From: Nocardioides sambongensis
GTDB taxonomy: Bacteria > Actinomycetota > Actinomycetes > Propionibacteriales > Nocardioidaceae
DNA length: 64,000 nt
Assembly: GCF_006494815.1 (NCBI RefSeq)
Contig: NZ_CP041091.1
Coordinates: 372,001 to 436,000 of the forward strand
Direction: 5' to 3'
Below the pieces are notes generated by a model. That model was not told the DNA's origin and made no database searches. It was given only the letters and a program-made list of their open reading frames with translations. Positions within the stretch are counted from its first letter, which is position 1; each line of letters begins with the position of its first letter. A program made the translations under genes and the position numbers. Positions 25,933 to 33,852 of this stretch are shown here, in pieces.

Positions 25933-27162
25933 GTGCAGTCGCTCTCGCTCGCCCAGGCCCGCCGCATCGCCCTCGCCGCGCAGGGTTTCGCCGACGCGCC
26001 GCACGCGGCGCCGACGATGCGGACGCTGGACCGCGCGCTGACCCGCACCGGGGTGCTGCAGGTCGACAGTGTCAACGTGCTGCAGCGCGCCCACTACATG
26101 CCGCTCTACGCCCGGATGGGTCCCTACGCCCCGGACCTGCTGCGACGCGCGGCGCAGCGGCGTCCCCGCCGGCTGGTGGAGTACTGGGCCCACGTCCAGG
26201 CACTGATGCCGGTCGAGCTGTGGCCGGTGATGCGGTTCCGGATGGAGCGCTACCGGGAGCAGAACTACGGCTGGTGGCGCGACGTCGACCACCGCCTCAA
26301 GGAAGAGCTCTTCGCGGTCATCGCGGACCGGGGCGGGCTGCCCGCCAGCGCCCTCGACGACGGCGCGCCGCGCAGCCGCGACCACTGGGGCTGGAACTGG
26401 TCGGCCGCCCGCAAGGCGCTGGACATCCTCTACCGCACCGGCGACCTCGCCATCGCCGGCCGGACCTCCCAGTTCGAGGTGATCTACGACCTCCCCGAGC
26501 GGGTGATCCCGGCCGAGCACCTCGCGGCGGCGCCGCTGACCGCCGAGCAGGCGCACGTCGAGCTGATCCGCCGGGCCGCGCGCAGCCACGGCGTCGCCGG
26601 GGTCAAGGAGCTGGCCGACTACTACCGGATGCGCGTCGACGAGTCCGCGGTGGCGGTCCGGACGCTGGTCGACTCCGGTGAGCTGCAGCCGGTCGAGGTG
26701 CAGGGCTGGAGGCGGCCGGCGTACCTGCACGCCGACGCGCGACTGCCCCGCCGGATCGGCGCGCGGACGCTGCTCAGCCCGTTCGACCCGGTGGTCTGGG
26801 AGCGGTCCCGGACCGAGGCCCTCTTCGACTTCCACTACCGGATCGAGATCTACGTGCCCGCCCCGCAGCGGGTGCACGGCTACTACGTGCTCCCCTTCCT
26901 GCTCGGGGACCGCATCGTCGGTCGGGTGGACCTGAAGGCCGACCGGGCCACCGGCCGGCTGCTGGTCCCCGCCGCCTTCGCGGAGCCGGGCGCCCCCGAG
27001 ACGACTCCCGCGGAGCTCGCCGCGGAGCTCCGCCGGTTGGCGGGATGGCTGGGCCTGTCCCAGATCGTCGTCGGCGCCCGTGGCGACCTCGCGCCGGCGC
27101 TGGCCGCCGAGGTCGCCACGCAGTCGCACACCGCGCCGGTCAGCGCATCCGCAGCGCCCTGA
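25933..27162 (+). CDS. YcaQ-like winged-helix DNA glycosylase
   Basis: 409 residues of the HTH_42/YcaQ family, whose E. coli member unhooks interstrand crosslinks. Visible family features are SLAQARRIALAAQGF, LQVDSVNVLQRAHYMPLY near residue 45 (the catalytic Gln region), the aromatic EYWAHVQALMP, and LLSPFDPVVWERSRTEALFDF and VPAPQRVHGYYVLPFLL near 290-320. Three winged helices are expected. GTG 25933 follows a leaderless -10 box. It is convergent with the acyl-CoA ligase gene. Enzyme activity on crosslinks is inferred from family only. Confidence 0.87.
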   Translation: MQSLSLAQARRIALAAQGFADAPHAAPTMRTLDRALTRTGVLQVDSVNVLQRAHYMPLYARMGPYAPDLLRRAAQRRPRRLVEYWAHVQALMPVELWPVMRFRMERYREQNYGWWRDVDHRLKEELFAVIADRGGLPASALDDGAPRSRDHWGWNWSAARKALDILYRTGDLAIAGRTSQFEVIYDLPERVIPAEHLAAAPLTAEQAHVELIRRAARSHGVAGVKELADYYRMRVDESAVAVRTLVDSGELQPVEVQGWRRPAYLHADARLPRRIGARTLLSPFDPVVWERSRTEALFDFHYRIEIYVPAPQRVHGYYVLPFLLGDRIVGRVDLKADRATGRLLVPAAFAEPGAPETTPAELAAELRRLAGWLGLSQIVVGARGDLAPALAAEVATQSHTAPVSASAAP

Positions 27163-27271
27163 GCAGCTTCAGCGGTGGCCGGAAACCGGCATCGGAGACC
27201 GGGCCGTGGCGGGCCACTGGTGCCGGCAGGACGCACGCCGAGGTGGAGCCGGTGGTTCCAGGGCGAAACCG

Positions 27272-29149
27272 TCATCCGTACAGCTCGTCCAGCACGTCGG
27301 CGTACTTGCGGTGCACCACCCGGCGCTTGAGCTTGAGAGTCGGGGTGAGCTCCTCGGACTCCGCGGTCCACTCGACGGGCAGCAGCCGGAAGGACTTCAC
27401 CTGCTCCGGGCGGGAGAGCCGCTCGTTGGCCGCGTCCACCGCCTGCTGCGCCATGGCGAGCATGGCGGGGTGCTGGGCAAGCGCGGTCAGGTCGCTGGCC
27501 GTGTCGGCGTCCACCCCCGCCCGGCCGGCCACCAGGGGAGCGATCTCCGGGTCCAGGGTCAGCACGGCCACCACGTAGGGCCGTCCTTCGCCGTAGACCA
27601 GCGCGTGGCCGATGATCGGCGACTCCTTGAGCCGGTTCTCGATGTTGGACGGGGCGATGTTCTTGCCCGAAGAGGTGATGATCATCTCCTTCTTGCGGTC
27701 GACCACCTTGACGAAGCCGTCCTCGTCGATCTCCCCGATGTCACCGGTGTGCACCCAGCGGTCCGCGTCGATCAGCGCGCGGGTGGCGTCCTCCTGGCGG
27801 TAGTAGCCGTCCGAGGTCACCGGGCCCCGGGCCAGGATCTCCCCGTCCTCGGCCAGCGTGACCTCGATCCCGGGAAGGGCGCGGCCCACGGTGCCGAGCC
27901 GGAACTGGTCGGGCCCGCACGCGGTCACCGCGGCGCAGGTCTCGGTCATCCCGTACACGTCGTAGATGCGCATCCCGAGGCCGGCGAAGAACCGGGCCAC
28001 CTCCAGCGGCATGGGGGCGGCGGCGGAGGCCGCCCACTCGCACCGGTCCAGACCCAAGAGCGCGCGCAGGAAGCCGAGGAGAGCACCGTCGACCGCCTCG
28101 AACCGCGCGGTCAGCTCGGCCGAGGGGGTCTCGCCGTACTGCTGCGCCTCGACGTACTCCAGGCCGACCGCCATCGTCTGCTCCACCTGGGCCCGCTTCT
28201 CCGGGTCGGTCTCGGCGGCCAGCTTGGCCGAGACGCCCGTCTTGATCTTCTCCCAGACCCGGGGGACCCCGAAGAACCGTGTCGGACGGACCTCGCCCAG
28301 CGCGCCCAGCAGCAGCGACGGGTCCGCGATCAGGTGGATCTCGGCGCCGTGGATCTGCGGGATGTACATGCCTAGCGTCCGCTCGGCGATGTGCGCGAAG
28401 GGGAGGTAGGAGATGAAGACGTTGTCCTGGCCGGGGGAGGCGACCCGCAGCGAGCACATGCACTCGTAGAGCACCGCGTGGTGACTGAGCACCACGCCCT
28501 TCGGGTTCCCGGTGGTGCCGGAGGTGTAGAGGATCGTCAGCGGATCGGTCGGGGTGATCGCCGCGATCCGCTGCGGCACCGCCTCCGGATCGGCGGCGCG
28601 GTGCTCGGCTCCGCCGGCCAGGAACTCCTCCCAGCCGACGAACCGGCTGTCGCCGGCCGGTACCGGGGCGTCGATCAGCACCACCGTCCGGATGCTCGTC
28701 GAGTCGGCGAGCGCCGTGGTCCAGCGAGCCAGGTGGTCCTCGGTCTCGAGCACCACGACGGTCGGCTCGGCGTGGCCCGCGACGAAGGCGACCTGCTCCG
28801 CGGAGAGGGTGTTGTAGACCGACATGGAGACCGCGCCGGCGTTCATCGCGGCGAGGTCGGCGACCACGTGCTCGATCCGGTTGCTCGCCATGATGGCGAC
28901 CCGGTCGCCGGCGTTGACGCCCGCCGCCACGAGAGCGGCGGCCCCGTCGTGGGCGCGCTCGCCGAGCTCGGACCAGGTGATCGTGCGCCACCCGGGCGCA
29001 TAGCCCCCGGGTGGCACGTCGATCCCGATCTTGTCGGAGTAGGCGGGGCTGTCGCCGCGGTCGGCGACGGTCCGCGCGAAGGCCGCCGGCATGGTCAGTC
29101 CGGCGATGCTCTGCTCGATCTCGTCACGCAGCTCGAGGGTGTCGGTCAT
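27272..29149 (-). CDS. Long-chain fatty-acid-CoA ligase
   Basis: 625-residue adenylate-forming enzyme that activates fatty acids to acyl-CoA. The P-loop-like LYTSGTTGNPKGVVLSHH is near residue 215, YGMTETCAAV near 395, and GDIGEIDEDGFVKVVDRKKE near 485. The C-terminal lysine lies in TPTLKLKRR. It is most like the FadD15 class of membrane-associated ligases. ATG 29149 starts it. A probable small gene lies 45 bases upstream on the same strand, then operator palindromes shared with the divergent MerR gene, so MerR control by an acyl-CoA-type signal is plausible. Confidence 0.92.
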   Translation of the reverse strand: MTDTLELRDEIEQSIAGLTMPAAFARTVADRGDSPAYSDKIGIDVPPGGYAPGWRTITWSELGERAHDGAAALVAAGVNAGDRVAIMASNRIEHVVADLAAMNAGAVSMSVYNTLSAEQVAFVAGHAEPTVVVLETEDHLARWTTALADSTSIRTVVLIDAPVPAGDSRFVGWEEFLAGGAEHRAADPEAVPQRIAAITPTDPLTILYTSGTTGNPKGVVLSHHAVLYECMCSLRVASPGQDNVFISYLPFAHIAERTLGMYIPQIHGAEIHLIADPSLLLGALGEVRPTRFFGVPRVWEKIKTGVSAKLAAETDPEKRAQVEQTMAVGLEYVEAQQYGETPSAELTARFEAVDGALLGFLRALLGLDRCEWAASAAAPMPLEVARFFAGLGMRIYDVYGMTETCAAVTACGPDQFRLGTVGRALPGIEVTLAEDGEILARGPVTSDGYYRQEDATRALIDADRWVHTGDIGEIDEDGFVKVVDRKKEMIITSSGKNIAPSNIENRLKESPIIGHALVYGEGRPYVVAVLTLDPEIAPLVAGRAGVDADTASDLTALAQHPAMLAMAQQAVDAANERLSRPEQVKSFRLLPVEWTAESEELTPTLKLKRRVVHRKYADVLDELYG

Positions 29150-29194
29150 CGTGGTTCCTCTCAGGTGATGGGGGTCTTCGGGAGGTAGGTGGGG

Positions 29195-29385
29195 TCAGCC
29201 CTGGTCCGGCACGTTCCGGGAGCCACGGGCCTGGGTGCCGCTCGGCGGGTCGGTCGGCGTTGGCTCCAGGTCCTCCAGGACGGTCAAGGCCGCTTCCACC
29301 TCGATCGAGAGCGCCCGCAGGTCCAGCTCAGCGCCTGTGCGCCGGCCAGGACCGAAGGCAGTGTCCGGGTGCCGTCTGCAGTCAC
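29195..29385 (-). CDS. Possible small protein with a frameshift
   Basis: GTG at 29385 is preceded on the minus strand by AAGGGAGAG, an excellent Shine-Dalgarno. It reads VTADGTRTLPSVLAGAQAL, then loses sense. From about 29330 the next frame reads LDLRALSIEVEAALTVLEDL and ends at 29195. One missing base near 29330 would join them into 63 residues. The span is 191 bases, one short of a multiple of three, as expected. The joined sequence is helical and acidic. It sits just ahead of the acyl-CoA ligase. No family recognised. Confidence 0.35.
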
Positions 29386-29449
29386 GCGGCGACTCTCCCT
29401 TCGGGGCAGGTCCGGGTTGGTGCGCTCGGACGCATCCGGCAAGCAGTTG

Positions 29450-29480
29450 GTGACAGTGAAACTGTCACAATGGAACTGTC
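29450..29480. promoter_or_regulatory. Operator palindrome GTGACAGT-GAA-ACTGTCAC
   Basis: A perfect 8+8 inverted repeat with 3-base spacer at 29450-29468, plus a further half-site ACTGTC at 29475-29480. The same ACTGT/ACAGT pair recurs over the merR start. Likely binding sites for the adjacent MerR-type regulator controlling the divergent ligase gene. Confidence 0.55.
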
Positions 29481-29569
29481 TACATGGATGTGACCTACGT
29501 CAACCCTCCGGTGCGAAGTGCGGTCGAACAGGCTGGGAAGTGACGTTGCGTCGCTTTCGATGACAGCCG

Positions 29570-29581
29570 TACTGTGACAGT
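29570..29581 (+). promoter_or_regulatory. merR -10 box overlapped by operator
   Basis: TACTGT (29570-29575) lies 7 bases before ATG 29583. The palindrome ACTGTgACAGT (29571-29581) overlaps it, so a bound regulator would block its own promoter. Confidence 0.55.
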
Positions 29582-29582
29582 C

Positions 29583-30362
29583 ATGAGCGCAGTTCCGCGG
29601 ATCGATCCGGAGGGCGAGGCTCCTCGGGACGGTGCGGAGGAGCCCGCCGAGGCGTACTCGATGAGCATCGACGACCTCTCCGCGGCGGCCGGGCTCACCG
29701 TCCGGACCGCGCGCTACTACGCGAGTCTCGGGCTGATACCGCCGCCGCAGCGGCGCGGCCGGATGGCCTGGTACGGCCGCGACCACCTGGCGCGGCTGGA
29801 GATGATCCGCGCACTCCAGGAGCACGGCTTCACGCTCCAGGCGATCGAGGGCTATCTGACCTCCCTGCCGGCCGGTGCGCGGATGGAGGACCTGGCGGTG
29901 CAGCGGGCCATGCTCACCTCCTGGACCCTGGGCGGACCGGAGAACCTGACCCGCCGCCAGCTCGAGCAGCACTCCGGACGCCGTTTCACCGACGAGGAGC
30001 TCGCCCTCGCCGAGGAGCTGGGGATGATCCGGCGAACCGAGAGCGATCGCGGTCCGCGACTCACCCCCGTCCACGGCTTCGACGTGACGGTCAAGCTGCT
30101 CGACCTCGGCATCCCGGTGGCCGGTGTGCGCGCGGCCAACGACGCGATCGTGCGCCACATGGAGGCGCTGGCCGAGGAGCTCACCGACGTGCTGCGCGAG
30201 GACGTGATCGGCCCGCTGCGTGCCCACGAGTTGTCCCGCGACCAGGCGGAGAAGGTCGAGCAGGACCTCTCCGTACTGCGACAGCTGACCCTGGACGCGA
30301 TCGTCAGCGCGTTCCAGCGCTCGGCCAACGACGTCATCGCCCGGTCGCTGCGGCGACGGTGA
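29583..30362 (+). CDS. MerR-family transcriptional regulator
   Basis: 259 residues. The N-terminal winged helix (about 26-95) reads MSIDDLSAAAGLTVRTARYY, then PPPQRRGRMAWYGRDHLARL and the dimerisation start LQEHGFTLQAIEGYL. The C-terminal 150 residues are helical and would sense the ligand; they show no metal cysteines, so a metal role is unlikely. ATG 29583 overlaps a leaderless promoter and an ACTGT/ACAGT palindrome, suggesting autorepression. Divergence from the acyl-CoA ligase suggests a fatty-acid ligand; that is inference. Confidence 0.88.
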   Translation: MSAVPRIDPEGEAPRDGAEEPAEAYSMSIDDLSAAAGLTVRTARYYASLGLIPPPQRRGRMAWYGRDHLARLEMIRALQEHGFTLQAIEGYLTSLPAGARMEDLAVQRAMLTSWTLGGPENLTRRQLEQHSGRRFTDEELALAEELGMIRRTESDRGPRLTPVHGFDVTVKLLDLGIPVAGVRAANDAIVRHMEALAEELTDVLREDVIGPLRAHELSRDQAEKVEQDLSVLRQLTLDAIVSAFQRSANDVIARSLRRR

Positions 30363-30382
30363 GGCCGGCGGATGCTGCTGGC

Positions 30383-30414
30383 GGTCGGGCGGTCGGGCGG
30401 TCGGGCGGTCGGGC
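30383..30414. repeat. Four copies of the octamer GGTCGGGC
   Basis: Perfect 8-bp tandem repeat, four units, between merR and ndk, 28 bases before the ndk -10 box. Confidence 0.85.
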
Positions 30415-30441
30415 GGATGCGGTGGCGGGCGTCGTACCGGA

Positions 30442-30447
30442 TAGCCT
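30442..30447 (+). promoter_or_regulatory. -10 box TAGCCT, leaderless
   Basis: TAGCCT, 6 bases before GTG 30454. The intervening CGGAGG could also act as a Shine-Dalgarno. Confidence 0.5.
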
Positions 30448-30453
30448 CGGAGG

Positions 30454-30861
30454 GTGAGCCAACGCACTCTGGTCCTGCTCAAGCCCGATGCCGTCCGCCG
30501 CGGACTCGTCGGCGAGGTGCTGTCCCGGTTCGAGGCCAAGGGTCTGAGCCTGGTCGCCATGGAACTGCGCACCATCGACGCGGCGCAGGCCGACGCCCAC
30601 TACGCCGAGCACGTGGAGCGGGACTTCTACCCGCCGCTGCGGGCGTTCGTGACCAGCGGTCCGATGGTCGCACTGGTGGTGGAGGGCGACGAGGCGATCG
30701 AGGTGGTCCGTGCGCTCAACGGCGCCACCGACGGCCGGAAGGCCGCGCCCGGGACCATCCGAGGCGATCTCTCGCTGTCCAACCGCGAGAACCTGGTGCA
30801 CGGGTCGGACTCCCCGGAGTCCGCGGAGCGCGAGATCGCGCTCTGGTTCCCGAACCTCTGA
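30454..30861 (+). CDS. ndk: Nucleoside diphosphate kinase
   Basis: 135 residues covering the whole family. It moves the gamma phosphate between nucleotides through a phosphohistidine, here the His in NLVHGSDSPE near residue 115. RTLVLLKPDAVRRGLVGEVL forms the N-terminus and the C-terminus EIALWFPNL is typical. GTG 30454 gives the standard length. It is followed by strong palindromes and then the mre operon. Confidence 0.97.
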   Translation: MSQRTLVLLKPDAVRRGLVGEVLSRFEAKGLSLVAMELRTIDAAQADAHYAEHVERDFYPPLRAFVTSGPMVALVVEGDEAIEVVRALNGATDGRKAAPGTIRGDLSLSNRENLVHGSDSPESAEREIALWFPNL

Positions 30862-30896
30862 CGCCACTCCAGCCCCACGTGCTGGAACCTGTCGGC

Positions 30897-30946
30897 TGAA
30901 ACCCGCACGACACGCCGATGCGCCTCGGCGTGTCGTGCGGGTTTCA
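30897..30946. terminator. Perfect 22-bp stem after ndk
   Basis: 30897-30918 and 30925-30946 are perfectly complementary (core AACCCGCACGACACGCCGA) with a 6-base loop, 35 bases after the ndk stop. It is the strongest hairpin in the window and a likely terminator, although no T-run follows. Confidence 0.7.
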
Positions 30947-30970
30947 CCGGTCGACCGGTGAAACCCGCAC
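30935..30970. repeat. 36-bp perfect palindrome overlapping the terminator
   Basis: GTGCGGGTTTCACCGGTC (30935-30952) is followed at once by its exact inverse (30953-30970). Its left arm is the right arm of the ndk hairpin, so the RNA can form one or the other stem but not both. The rest of the ndk-mreB gap (to 31211) holds no supported gene. Confidence 0.8.
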
Positions 30971-31079
30971 CCTTTCGACCTGACAAAACACCACTCCAGT
31001 CACACACGTCACACCGCCACCACCCGAAAGCGACCCCGACGCTCGGGCGTGTCTGCGCTGCGCGGCGCACAGATTTTCC

Positions 31080-31085
31080 TACCCT
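31080..31085 (+). promoter_or_regulatory. -10 box TACCCT before mreB
   Basis: TACCCT just downstream of a TTTTCC stretch; the start would be near 31092, leaving a leader of about 120 bases before mreB. Confidence 0.35.
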
Positions 31086-31211
31086 CGCAACCGGAGGCCG
31101 TCGGATCGCACGCACGCTCGGCCTCTCCGACCGCCCTGACCCGGTGGGTCGGCTTCCCCTGAGCGTGCGATCGGATCCACCCCGGATCCGGCGAGGCTTG
31201 CGAGGCGACGC

Positions 31212-32243
31212 GTGAGGGCGAACTCCATCATCGGTCGGGACATGGCCGTTGACCTCGGCACGGCCAACACGCTGGTCTACGTGCGCCGCCGCGGGGTCGT
31301 GCTCGACGAGCCGAGCGTGGTCGCGATCAACGAGGCCAGCGGCGAGGTGATCGCGGTCGGGCACGAGGCCAAGCAGATGCTGGGGCGCACGCCGGACAAC
31401 ATCACCGCGCTGCGCCCGCTGCGCGACGGGGTGATCGCCGACTTCGAGGCGACCGAGCAGATGCTGCGGCAGTTCATCGCCCGCGTGCACCGTCGTCGCT
31501 ACTTCGCCAAGCCGCGGATGGTCATCTGCGTGCCGTCCTCGATCACCCCGGTCGAGCAGCGTGCGGTCAAGGAGGCCGGCTACCAGGCCGGCGCCCGCCG
31601 CGTGTACGTCGTCGAGGAGCCGATGGCAGCCGCGATCGGGGCCGGGCTGCCGGTCCACGAGGCCACCGGCAACATGATCGTCGACGTCGGCGGCGGCACC
31701 ACCGAGGTCGCCGTCATCTCCCTCGGCGGCATCGTCACCTCCCTCTCGATCCGCACCGCCGGCGACGACCTGGACGCCGCGATCGTCGCCTGGATGAAGA
31801 AGGAGCACGGCCTGATGCTCGGCGATCGCACCGCCGAGCAGGTCAAGATCAGCCTCGGCTCCGCGTTCCCGCGCTCGGGTGAGTCCAACGGCGAGATCCG
31901 CGGGCGCGACATGGTCAGTGGCCTGCCGCGTACCGTCGAGGTGACCTCCGCCGAGATCCGCCACGCGCTGGAGGAGCCGCTCAACGACATCGTGGACGCG
32001 GTCCGGGTGACCCTGGACCAGACCCCTCCCGAGCTCGCCGGCGACATCATGGACCGCGGCATCGTGCTCACCGGCGGCGGTGCGCTGCTGGTCGGCCTCG
32101 ACGAACGGATCCGCCACGAGACCGGGATGCCCGTCCACGTGGCCGAGGATCCGCTGGTCTCGGTCGCCCTCGGCGCGGGCCGCTGCGTGGAGGAGTTCGA
32201 GGCCCTGCAGCAGGTGCTGGTGACCAACCCGCGGCGGTTCTGA
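31212..32243 (+). CDS. mreB: Rod-shape determining actin homologue MreB
   Basis: 343-residue bacterial actin that guides lateral wall synthesis. AVDLGTANTLVYV is the phosphate-1 loop, IVDVGGGTTEVAVISLGG the phosphate-2 loop, and GIVLTGGGALL the adenosine motif. GTG 31212 gives a normal length; ATG 31242 is an alternative. Its stop shares a base with the mreC ATG. First gene of a five-gene elongasome operon, which predicts a rod-shaped or elongating cell stage. Confidence 0.96.
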   Translation: MRANSIIGRDMAVDLGTANTLVYVRRRGVVLDEPSVVAINEASGEVIAVGHEAKQMLGRTPDNITALRPLRDGVIADFEATEQMLRQFIARVHRRRYFAKPRMVICVPSSITPVEQRAVKEAGYQAGARRVYVVEEPMAAAIGAGLPVHEATGNMIVDVGGGTTEVAVISLGGIVTSLSIRTAGDDLDAAIVAWMKKEHGLMLGDRTAEQVKISLGSAFPRSGESNGEIRGRDMVSGLPRTVEVTSAEIRHALEEPLNDIVDAVRVTLDQTPPELAGDIMDRGIVLTGGGALLVGLDERIRHETGMPVHVAEDPLVSVALGAGRCVEEFEALQQVLVTNPRRF

Positions 32244-33247
32244 TGACGCTCGACACGATGCCGCCGCGTCGGCCGGACCGCCTCAGCGAGGGCGCCGTCT
32301 CCGGGCTGCGCGGCGCCGGCGACCCGGTACGACGCAGCGCCTCCAGCCGTGAGCGGCAGCGCCGATCCGGCCCGTCCCGGTCCCTGGTCGCCGCGGTCGT
32401 CCTCGGCTGCGTCACGCTGATGGTGGTCGACAAGGCCGGCGGCGACAGCTCACCGGTGGAGCCGGTCCGTCGTGTCGTCGGCGAGGTGGTCGGCCCGATG
32501 CAGGCGGCGGTGAACACCGTGGTCGGCCCGGTGGTCGGACTGCCCGGCGCGCTGCAGGGCAACCAGCAGCTGCGCGAGCGCGTCCAGGGGCTGGAGGACG
32601 AGAACGCCGCGCTGACCCAACAGCTCGCCAAGGCCGGATACGACGACGACCGGATCGCCCAGCTCGACGGGCTGCGCGCGATGGCCGGCGACACCGGCTA
32701 CGCCCTGCTGCCGGCGCGGGTGATCGGGATCGGGCCGGCGGCCGCCTTCTCCGACACGGTCACCATCGACGCTGGTTCGGACTCCGGCCTGCACCCCGAC
32801 ATGACGGTGGTCGCGGCGGAGGGGCTGGTCGGTCGGATCACCGCCGTCACCGGGCACACCGCCACGGTGCGGCTGATCACCGACCGGGGCTCCACCGTGG
32901 GCGGCCGGATCGGGGACAACGGCGAGCTCGGCTTCGTGCGCGGCACCGGTGGTCTCCAGGACGACGGGACGCTCGACCTGGACCTGGTCGACGAGGCCGT
33001 CCAGCCCGAGGCCGGTCAGATGGTGCTCACCTGGGGGAGCGAGGGTGGCGCGCCCTACGTGGCCGGTGTCCCGATCGGCACCATCACCCGGGTCTTCGAG
33101 TCGGTCCGCGAGACCAGCTATCGCGCCGTGGTCGACCCGGCGGTCGACTTCACCGCGCTCGACCTGGTCGGCGTGGTGGTCCCGTCGGGCACCCAGCCGC
33201 GGGTGATCGAGGCCGACGGCTCGGCCCGGATCGGGGGAGAGCGATGA
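32243..33247 (+). CDS. mreC: Cell shape protein MreC
   Basis: 334 residues: basic cytoplasmic start, one membrane segment (near 50-65), a coiled coil (about 105-135, RERVQGLEDENAALTQQLAK), and two beta-barrel domains with ARVIGIGPAAAFSDTVTIDAG and VGRITAVTGHTATVRLITD. It links MreB to the periplasmic-side synthases. Overlaps mreB by one base and mreD by four. Confidence 0.94.
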   Translation: MTLDTMPPRRPDRLSEGAVSGLRGAGDPVRRSASSRERQRRSGPSRSLVAAVVLGCVTLMVVDKAGGDSSPVEPVRRVVGEVVGPMQAAVNTVVGPVVGLPGALQGNQQLRERVQGLEDENAALTQQLAKAGYDDDRIAQLDGLRAMAGDTGYALLPARVIGIGPAAAFSDTVTIDAGSDSGLHPDMTVVAAEGLVGRITAVTGHTATVRLITDRGSTVGGRIGDNGELGFVRGTGGLQDDGTLDLDLVDEAVQPEAGQMVLTWGSEGGAPYVAGVPIGTITRVFESVRETSYRAVVDPAVDFTALDLVGVVVPSGTQPRVIEADGSARIGGER

Positions 33248-33852
33248 AGGGCACCCGCCGTCTGGTGGTCACCTCGGTCGCGGTGCTGCTCGCGCTGCTG
33301 CTGCAGACCACCGTGCTGCCCCGGCTGGGTTGGCCGGACGCGGGACTGGGCCTGGTCCCGGACCTGCTGCTGCTCGTGGTGGTGGCCACCGCACTGACCA
33401 CCGACCCGCGGTTCGCCACCCTCACCGGACTCTCCGCAGGTCTCCTGCTCGACCTGGCGCCGCCGGCGGACCACCTGGCCGGCCGCTGGGCGCTGGCCTT
33501 CGCGGTCGTCGGCTACGTGGTCGGGCGGCTCAGCCACGACCACGAGGGCGGCGAGGAGACCCGGCCGAACTGGTGGGTCGCGCTGGTCGCGGTGATTGGC
33601 GGCTCCTTCCTCGGCACCTCGATCTACGCGCTGAGCGGCGTCCTGCTCCGGGACCCCTCGATGCCCTTCTCCGACCTGCTCCCGGTGGTGCTGATGTCGA
33701 TCGCGCTGGACCTGGTCGCCGCGCTCGTGGTGGTGCCGCTGCTCTTCGCGGCCCACCGCGCGGTGGCACGGATGGGCACCGCGCCGCCGGGCCGGGTCTC
33801 GCCCGGCTGGGGCAGCGAGCGCGCCGCCAACCTCCGACGGACGGTGCAGTGA
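33244..33852 (+). CDS. mreD: Cell shape protein MreD
   Basis: 202-residue integral membrane protein with five or six hydrophobic segments. LVPDLLLLVVVATAL near residue 38 and GLSAGLLLDLAPP near 62 are family-like. ATG 33244 overlaps mreC (ATGA). The C-terminal 25 residues are basic. Confidence 0.9.
   Translation: MKGTRRLVVTSVAVLLALLLQTTVLPRLGWPDAGLGLVPDLLLLVVVATALTTDPRFATLTGLSAGLLLDLAPPADHLAGRWALAFAVVGYVVGRLSHDHEGGEETRPNWWVALVAVIGGSFLGTSIYALSGVLLRDPSMPFSDLLPVVLMSIALDLVAALVVVPLLFAAHRAVARMGTAPPGRVSPGWGSERAANLRRTVQ

Noticed and set aside
30958..31215. 85-codon frame between the ndk palindromes and mreB
   Set aside because: Starts inside the 36-bp palindrome, has Arg/Pro-rich composition and no family likeness.
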